Positions 58,558 through 64,000 of a DNA stretch of 64,000 nucleotides are shown in pieces (position 1 is the first letter of the stretch; each line of letters begins with the position of its first letter). This DNA is from Atherinomorus stipes (taxonomy: Eukaryota; Chordata; Actinopteri; Atheriniformes; Atherinidae). Where the stretch lies: the NCBI GenBank assembly GCA_023101725.1, contig JALJCO010003491.1, forward strand, positions 62,001 to 126,000, in the 5' to 3' direction. A program made the position numbers and the translations under genes. The notes beneath the pieces were generated by a model, which ran no database searches, was not told the origin of the DNA, and saw only the letters and a list, made by a program, of their open reading frames with translations.

Positions 58558-58776
58558 CAATGGGCTATATGCCCGGCTCCACTACTTCCTGATTTTCAGA
58601 CAGCACCTTTGCTTCCTGTCTGTTGTGACTGGACGAACTGATTAACCCAGGTGTGTCTGACCTCAGTTACTGGCCAGACACACCTGGAGTAATTAGTTTG
58701 TCCAGTAATGAAAGACAGGAAGCAAAGGTGCTGTCTGAAGTTCAGTAAGTAGTGGAGCCGGGCATATAGCCCATTG
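58558..58776. repeat. Near-perfect 219-bp palindrome
   Basis: Arms of about 105 bp start CAATGGGCTATATGCCCGGC on both strands with roughly a dozen mismatches and almost no loop. Shared words include ctccactactt, cagacagcacctttgcttcc and ccaggtgtgtctg. It is probably a MITE; a diverged relative is at 2552-2700. No convincing target duplication. Confidence 0.85.
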
Positions 58777-58870
58777 GCCCTGGAGACCAGCTAGAGATGA
58801 GTCAGGATGCCCCCAGTCAGCCGGTAGTGGCATTGCAGCTAAAAGTTACATGTGGTGTTTGCAAGTGGAG

Positions 58871-58942
58871 TGGAGTGTGCATGACTTGAACCCAGGCCTC
58901 CTGAGTGGCAAGCAACCACTGCGCAGCCTGAGCTATGCTTCC
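58871..58942 (-). other. tRNA-Gly-like sequence, likely a tRNA-derived SINE head
   Basis: Minus strand: GGAAGCATAGCTCAGG…CAGTGG (A box), GCTTGCCACTCAGGAGGCC (anticodon arm; loop TTGCCAC, anticodon GCC) and CCTGGGTTCAAGTC (B box). The middle closely resembles vertebrate tRNA-Gly(GCC), but the D region is enlarged and the T and acceptor stems are poor. Confidence 0.5.
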
Positions 58943-59068
58943 AGACACGGGTGGTGTGATGAAAAGTTCGAAGACTTAGGTGTAGGCACAAGTCCCAAGG
59001 CCTTAGGGTCAGGTTCATAGGTCAGGGCAAGAGTTAGTTGACGTGACATAAGCATACGCCACTGTGAA

Positions 59069-59405
59069 CCTGGTTCCATGCAGGCCAGCGGCCTGGAACC
59101 AGGTCCCACCCCTACTTCCGTGTCCCCGGGTGCAACGCTGCTGGTCCTGTGTCTGTGGTAGGTCCGGTCCCCTAGCTGTTAGCTGTGTCAGATCCTGCTA
59201 TAAGAAGGCTTTATAGCAGGATGTGACAGGTGGGCGTGGCCTGGTTCCATGCAGGCCAGCGGCCTGGAACCAGGTCCCACCCCTACTTCCTGGTCCCCGG
59301 GTGCAATGCTGCCGGTCCCGTGTCTGTGGTAGGTCCGGTCCCCTAGCTGTTAGCTGTGTCAGATCCTGCTATAAGAAGGCTTTATAGCAGGATGTGACAG
59401 GTGGC
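59069..59405. repeat. 171-bp tandem duplication, each unit with two hairpins
   Basis: Units at 59069-59239 and 59240-59405 differ at few positions. Each has a first hairpin CCTGGTTCCA…TGGAACCAGG with an inner GGCC pairing, and a second, TCCTGCTATAA…TTTATAGCAGGA. Function unknown. Confidence 0.88.
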
Positions 59406-59734
59406 ACCATCTGAGACACACTTGTCCCCCAAGTTGGACATGGCTATGACATGTCCCCCGAGTGTCCCAAGTGGACATGTTGGGTGTCCCCGAGCAGGTC
59501 TGTATGGGACCTATCCATAGACACCTGAACCAGGTCGGTGGGACACTCGGTTCTCGAGATATGTCCAAGTGTCCCTCCCATGTTATCCAATGGGACAAAA
59601 TTGGACATTGTCCTAGGGACGTGGGACCTTGTCCTACCCCCCCATTTGTGGGGGGGCTGAGTGCAATGGACCAGGTCCCATGTCTCTAGGACGTGGGGTT
59701 CAAAAATGAGAGCCATTTTAAATCTCCTGTGGGC
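59405..59734. repeat. Module Y, diverged relative of module X
   Basis: It shares accatctgagacacacttgt, gtcccccgagtgtcccaagt and the catagacacctgaa region with module X at clearly lower identity. It then has its own GTGGGACCTTGTCC-rich end. Confidence 0.7.
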
Positions 59735-60122
59735 TAGGTATAAAGGCCAAATGGGGGAATGTCTCGGGGGACATATGAGAATAACTTGAGTTCTAAAGGT
59801 GGTAGAGGGGTGGGACTATGAAAAGAGCACCGATCAGACAATTTCCTACCATCTGAGACACACTTGTCCTCCAAGCTGGACATGTCCATATCTTGTCCCC
59901 TGAGTGTCCCAAGTGGAAATGTTGGGTATCTACGGAAAGGTCTCGCCGAGACGAATCCATAGATACCTGAAGCATGATGGTGTGACGTTGCGTTGTTGAG
60001 ATATGGCCAATTCCCCCCCCCAATAGACTCCCATGTTAAGGGTGGTGCCACCTTGTGGCAAGTCTATGTTATTCACAAAGGGAAGTTCTAAGCATGGAAA
60101 GCTCTCCCATAGAGATGAATGG
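59735..60122. repeat. Module X, copy 2 (388 bp)
   Basis: 98% identical to 57926-58310, offset 1809 bp. It carries an extra TTG in gcgttgttgag. Confidence 0.9.
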
Positions 60123-60123
60123 G

Positions 60124-60328
60124 TTAGGGATTGTATATTCTATCTCGATGACATCCCCCCGAATCGGCAGTTTAACCGAGACAGTTTAGGGATTGTATAT
60201 TCTATCTCAATGACATCCCCCCGAATCGGCAGTTTAACCGAGACAGTTTGAGTAGGGAGTCAAAGGCAAGGCACAGGCCGTCGCATGTCACTCTGGGTTC
60301 CACCTTCTGTGTGGTTCACGGGAGAACA
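60124..60328. repeat. 62-bp tandem pair plus long direct repeat, left copy
   Basis: ttagggattgtatattctat … accgagacag occurs at 60124 and again at 60186. The second unit and the following caaaggcaaggcacaggccg … cacgggagaa run as one block that recurs at 63073-63213. Confidence 0.85.
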
Positions 60329-62690
60329 GTAGATTAGATAAGAGTGGTGGGTAAAGAAAATTAGAGCAGGTTAAGGATGTTGTTGAAGACTGTTGTTTCC
60401 TGGAGATTGGATCAGTCCGTGAGGAATTGAGTTTGAGTTAAAGCAGGAATATCCGATTTGGATCTATTTGGAAGAATCAACTCACCTCGTTTACTGACTG
60501 TTCAATTTTTCTGTTTCCATTTATGCGGGTTAGAGAGTAGCCCCTATTTCTGGCTATTTCTATTTTGGTGTCTAATTTAAGTTTGCTGCAATAGGGAATG
60601 GATATACGAGTTATTCACGCCCTACTGAGTATCTGCTGTTAAGTTTTCAATTTCTGGATCTCTCGTCAGTGGTGAACCACAGGGATAATAGCGGGAGTTT
60701 CGGCCTTTTCATCACCATACTCCCTCTCCCTGTGGCAAGCTCCACGGGGTGATCAATTCCCGGGCAGATCCAGTGTCCAATGGTTGGCGATGTGGTGATG
60801 TCTTTTAGTCCTGGCTGACTCTGTCCCTGTTTCGGTTTTAAAGTGTTCCAGTTAATGGATTTAGGGAAGTTAAGGTGCTGAAGGACCGTCTTAGCCAGAG
60901 AGATAAAAGGCGGTCCAAAATAATCTGCAAGTTAAAGAGTAATTTAACCCATCCTATTGGGCTTTGGAGATAAAAATGGCTAATTATTAGGCGTTAGTAA
61001 TTCCTGGTTAGGTTTAGGATTGAAAAAGTGGGCAAGTTGATAAGATTCGAGAACCATCATTTCATAAGTAATTGCCCGTTTTTAGGATTAGGCATTAAGA
61101 ACCGGTGGTTAGGTTTAGGATTAAAAACACTGGGTAAGTTGATAAGATCAAAAGGAGCGGTTTAGAGACTGCAAGAGTTGAGTTAAATGAACAATAATTA
61201 ATGACAGCGTGAGCATCAGAATTATTAAAAAAGGTCAAGCATGGCCGTACTATTGTTTAAAAGCAAATAGAATCCGGGATTGTGCCAGGCGACCTGACTT
61301 CCAGCCCACCCCCACCGGGCTCAGGCACCGGGAGGGGCAGCCGAAAGCAGGCCCTGTGTTCCGTACACCGCACAACCCCAGGATCCTGTCATTTTAACAG
61401 CTGAATGTTGTGGATATGTGAAGTAAACTTACCAGCCTGATGGCTCTTTAAGGACCCATTTTCATTAAGCGTTGAGATGAAGGCTCTGAGATGTAGGTCA
61501 CTGCTGGAGATAGCTTTTTAAGTCATGGTGCACAAGTAGGAATTTTCACAGGTTTAATTTTTTATTAAAACCACCTGTTTTTTTTAAGAGAAGGAGTTTT
61601 TCTGATCGTTTTGATGTCCCATATGTCCTGGTTCTTTGGATGTTGGCAGTTCAAATGGTGAACTTGAGCGAATTACAATAATTAACGTTGCATGATGGGT
61701 AAAATGTGTTATTTGGCTATAAAATTGGTTTGGTTATGTTTAAAGCTGTGAAATTTGGGGATTGGTTAACAGGTCTATCAATGGCTCTGCCCAGGGGCAA
61801 ATGCTGCGATTTGATTGGGCGAGAGAGGATGGAGCCTAGGTTAACAACGGATGAGTTTAGAGCTGTCAAACTTGGAGATAATGTTGATGGTGATGATGTT
61901 GCTGATGGGAGAATGTCTCCTTGAGTTTAAGGGTGTCCTTTCCTGCTGGCTGAGTGACCTGGGATCTAGGAATAATGATAGAAGGAAGTTCTTTTGGGAA
62001 TCGATGTGGCTGCTTCAAGAAGCTTAGAGAGGATGTTTATTAAGGAAGCAGTTTTTATGGGATCCCGCTGAACTGAAGATGCTCTCTGTTCTCTTCTGAA
62101 GCTGGTGTGGTGCACCCACTGCTGTTGTTCTGGTTGTTTCCAGATCCCTGGGAGAGACGACAAAGTCTCCATTCTGGCTTCTGGTTGAAGTTTCAAGCAG
62201 TTGACAATGTGCATGTAATCCTGTGTCTTCAAGAAAAGGGGGGTTTGATAATGGTAGAGATCAAGACGGATTTTTGTTCAGCAATTAGACGATAATTCTC
62301 CTGTGTTGGTTTATCTTGTCTCCTTGCATTGCAAAGATGGTCCCGATCAAGGAGGCCGCTTGATCAGGACCGTGTCACAATCGACTTAATCCTGGGGATT
62401 ATTTCTTCAAGAAGGAAAGGTGTGACTGTGACAGAGATGAAGACTGAACCTTACTTGCACCTCAAGTGATGAGAATCCTGCACTGGTTGACTTCCTCGTC
62501 TTGGGCTGTTGAGAGGGCCATGTTCAGGGAGATCACCTGGTCATGGAATTGCCATCATCCTCCTGGTATTGGAGCTTGGAGTTCAGCATCACAAGGTCTT
62601 CATTAGGTTTGGAACTGCTGGAGCGGTTCTCCTCTGGGGGAACTTGCTGTAGAGCACAGTAGAGCGTCAGTGAGGAAGAGGGGTCAAGAA
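60329..62690. other. Unclassified non-coding stretch
   Basis: No gene recognised. 61009-61150 holds an imperfect tandem pair (ggttaggtttaggatt … gttgataagat). The frames at 61209-61397, 61706-61924 and 61966-62232 have no known motif. Confidence 0.4.
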
Positions 62691-63027
62691 GAAGGTGGTG
62701 AGGGACCAAGGATCAGTAATGGGAGGTGTGGTTACACCGTACAACCACTACCGCGCCCAGCTGGGCTTTCCTTGGCTCCCCCCTTCCCCCTCTAGAGAGT
62801 GAAGGGGATGGGGAGAGGTATTGTTAGAGGGTGAAAAAGTAGCTTTCAGAGAATGAAAGAAGGTGGTGTGGGACCAAGGATCAGTAATGGGAGGTGTGGT
62901 TACACCGTACAACCACTACCGCGCCCAGCTGGGCTTTCCTTGGCTCCCCCCTTCCCCCTCCAGAGAGTGAAGGGGATGGGGAGAGGTATTGTTAGAGGGT
63001 GAAAATGTAGCTTTCAGAGAGTGAACC
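62691..63027. repeat. 168-bp tandem duplication
   Basis: Units start gaaggtggtg at 62691 and 62859 and are nearly identical, including caaccactaccgcgcccagc and gagtgaaggggatggggaga. Confidence 0.9.
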
Positions 63028-63072
63028 ACCTTCGACTTTTGTGGATCCCGGTTGTCCGAGGCACGGGCAGGT

Positions 63073-63213
63073 TAGGGATTGGTATTCTATCTCGATGACA
63101 TCCCCCTGAATCGACAAGTTAGCCGGAACAGTTTGAGTAGGGAGTCAAAGGCAAGGCACAGGCCGTCGCATGTCACTCTGGGTTCCACCTTCTGTGTGGT
63201 TCACGGGAGAAGA
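63073..63213. repeat. Long direct repeat, right copy of 60186-60328
   Basis: ttagggattggtattctatc through cacgggagaa, about 95% identical to the left copy 2.9 kb upstream. The identical outermost words make this a pair of terminal-repeat-like blocks around 2.7 kb of unique sequence. Confidence 0.85.
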
Positions 63214-63235
63214 GTAGGGTTAGGTGTGGGTGATT

Positions 63236-64000
63236 AGCTCTCCATCATACTCGGTGCGCTCCATCGGGCGCAGCCCGATGGAGGGCGGTGAGTCCAATGC
63301 CCGGAGGCCGGTGTCCGTCAGACGGAGGAAGTGCGCTGTCACTCGAGATCAGATTCTGAACTTCGGAAGTCGGGGTTAGGGTTCCATTCTTTTAAGTTTT
63401 CAGACACACACAAACTGGGGTTAACATAAAAGGGTGGGGTTAGGTTTAGGGTAAATGATCAGGGGCGGGTTAGGCTTTAAATAATAAGGGAGAACTAAAA
63501 TAGCTCCTCTCCTACCGGGTCCGGGAGGCACTGGCGGGTTAGGTGAGGGGAACTGACACGACCCTCCAAAGGAGGGCCGGAGGTGCACTGGCCATCCCGT
63601 CCTTTCAGCGGCCCGCTCTCCAAAATAATAAACACTCAAAAATTAGGTTTCGTTCGTCTTCCCTTACGTTCTTTTAATTTAGGCTCTGATTTGTCTTTGT
63701 TCGTGCTATATTTGTGTTTTCCTTTTAGCTTCTTTAGCGACGTTTCGACTGTGTTTTGTCTTCGTCAGGCTCTATGTTTTTCTGTTTTTCGGCACCCCCT
63801 TGTCCTGTCCTTCCATTCTTTTAAGTTTTCAGACACACACAAACTGGGGTTAACATAAAAGGGTGGGGTTAGGTTTAGGGTAAATGATCAGGGGCGGGTT
63901 AGGAGGTAGGGGATGAACCACCCCCCCCAGGGATGGGGCTCGGGGCAGAGCCACCTATCTCCCACCCTGGGGGAGATGAAAGTGCACTGTCCATCGGACC
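63236..64000. repeat. Mosaic of hairpin modules with GGTTAGG words; 93-bp direct repeat
   Basis: The block ccattcttttaagttttcag … gatcaggggcgggttagg occurs at 63386-63475 and 63811-63903. TCCATCGGGC-GCA-GCCCGATGGA (63261-63283) is a perfect hairpin. Three GC-rich stem-loop segments end in related words: aagtgcgctgtcac, aggtgcactggccatc and aagtgcactgtccatc. No gene. Confidence 0.7.

Noticed and set aside
60186..63213. LTR retrotransposon with 140-bp LTRs
   Set aside because: The repeats lack TG…CA ends, there is no primer-binding site or pol-like frame between them, and no target duplication was seen; left as an unexplained direct repeat.

Overview
The window looks like vertebrate, specifically teleost-fish, genomic DNA. 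It is AT-rich and gene-poor, with GT-AG introns, large minisatellites and (AT)n and (GT)n microsatellites. Its mobile elements are the classes typical of fish: Tc1/mariner copies with TA duplications, hAT-type copies with 8-bp duplications, TTAA foldback elements, and decayed LINEs. The species cannot be read from the sequence.

Only one host gene is recognised, on the + strand. It is the 3' half of EEPD1 (endonuclease/exonuclease/phosphatase family domain-containing 1), as six exons: 26984-27035, 35607-35717, 37295-37432, 43741-43873, 43999-44193 and 46657-46847. They are followed by a 3'UTR with AATAAA at 47082-47087. The exons join in frame and encode the last 272 residues, which is most of the EEP nuclease-fold domain. 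The 5' exons (start codon, helix-hairpin-helix part) are not visible, so 1-26983 is taken to be intron. Downstream of 47.1 kb no gene is certain; one 32-codon candidate terminal exon lies at 52371-52466.

Layout. 1-6.8 kb: small hAT-type elements and a SANT/Myb-like relic. 6.86-8.90 kb: a 48/49-bp minisatellite. 9.0-9.2 kb: a short 35-bp array. 9.7-10.5 kb: a foldback element. 10.5-14.3 kb: a decayed minus-strand LINE split by a 1.2-kb hAT-like insertion. 15-19.2 kb: hAT-like copies (one nested), a Tc1 relic and a 31-bp minisatellite. 22.0-23.5 kb: a full-length dead Tc1. 24.7-26.9 kb: a DNA-transposon copy swollen by a 35-bp array of about 49 units, ending about 460 bp before a 52-bp EEPD1 exon. 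28.2-31.4 kb: a TTAA foldback, a LINE endonuclease relic and a hAT-like copy. 32.6-34.3 kb: a 29-bp array of about 59 units. 36 kb: a SINE-like retroposon with a 10-bp duplication. 38.9-41.5 kb: two foldbacks. 48.9-54.0 kb: a hAT copy and two Tc1 copies. 57.4-57.9 kb: a piggyBac-like transposase relic. 57.9-64.0 kb: an unfamiliar mosaic of duplicated modules, hairpins and tRNA-like pieces, the least explained part of the window.

Nothing suggests a multigene pathway. The main interest is how transposons and tandem arrays have filled the introns of one DNA-repair and membrane-associated gene, and the modular repeat landscape of the last 6 kb.
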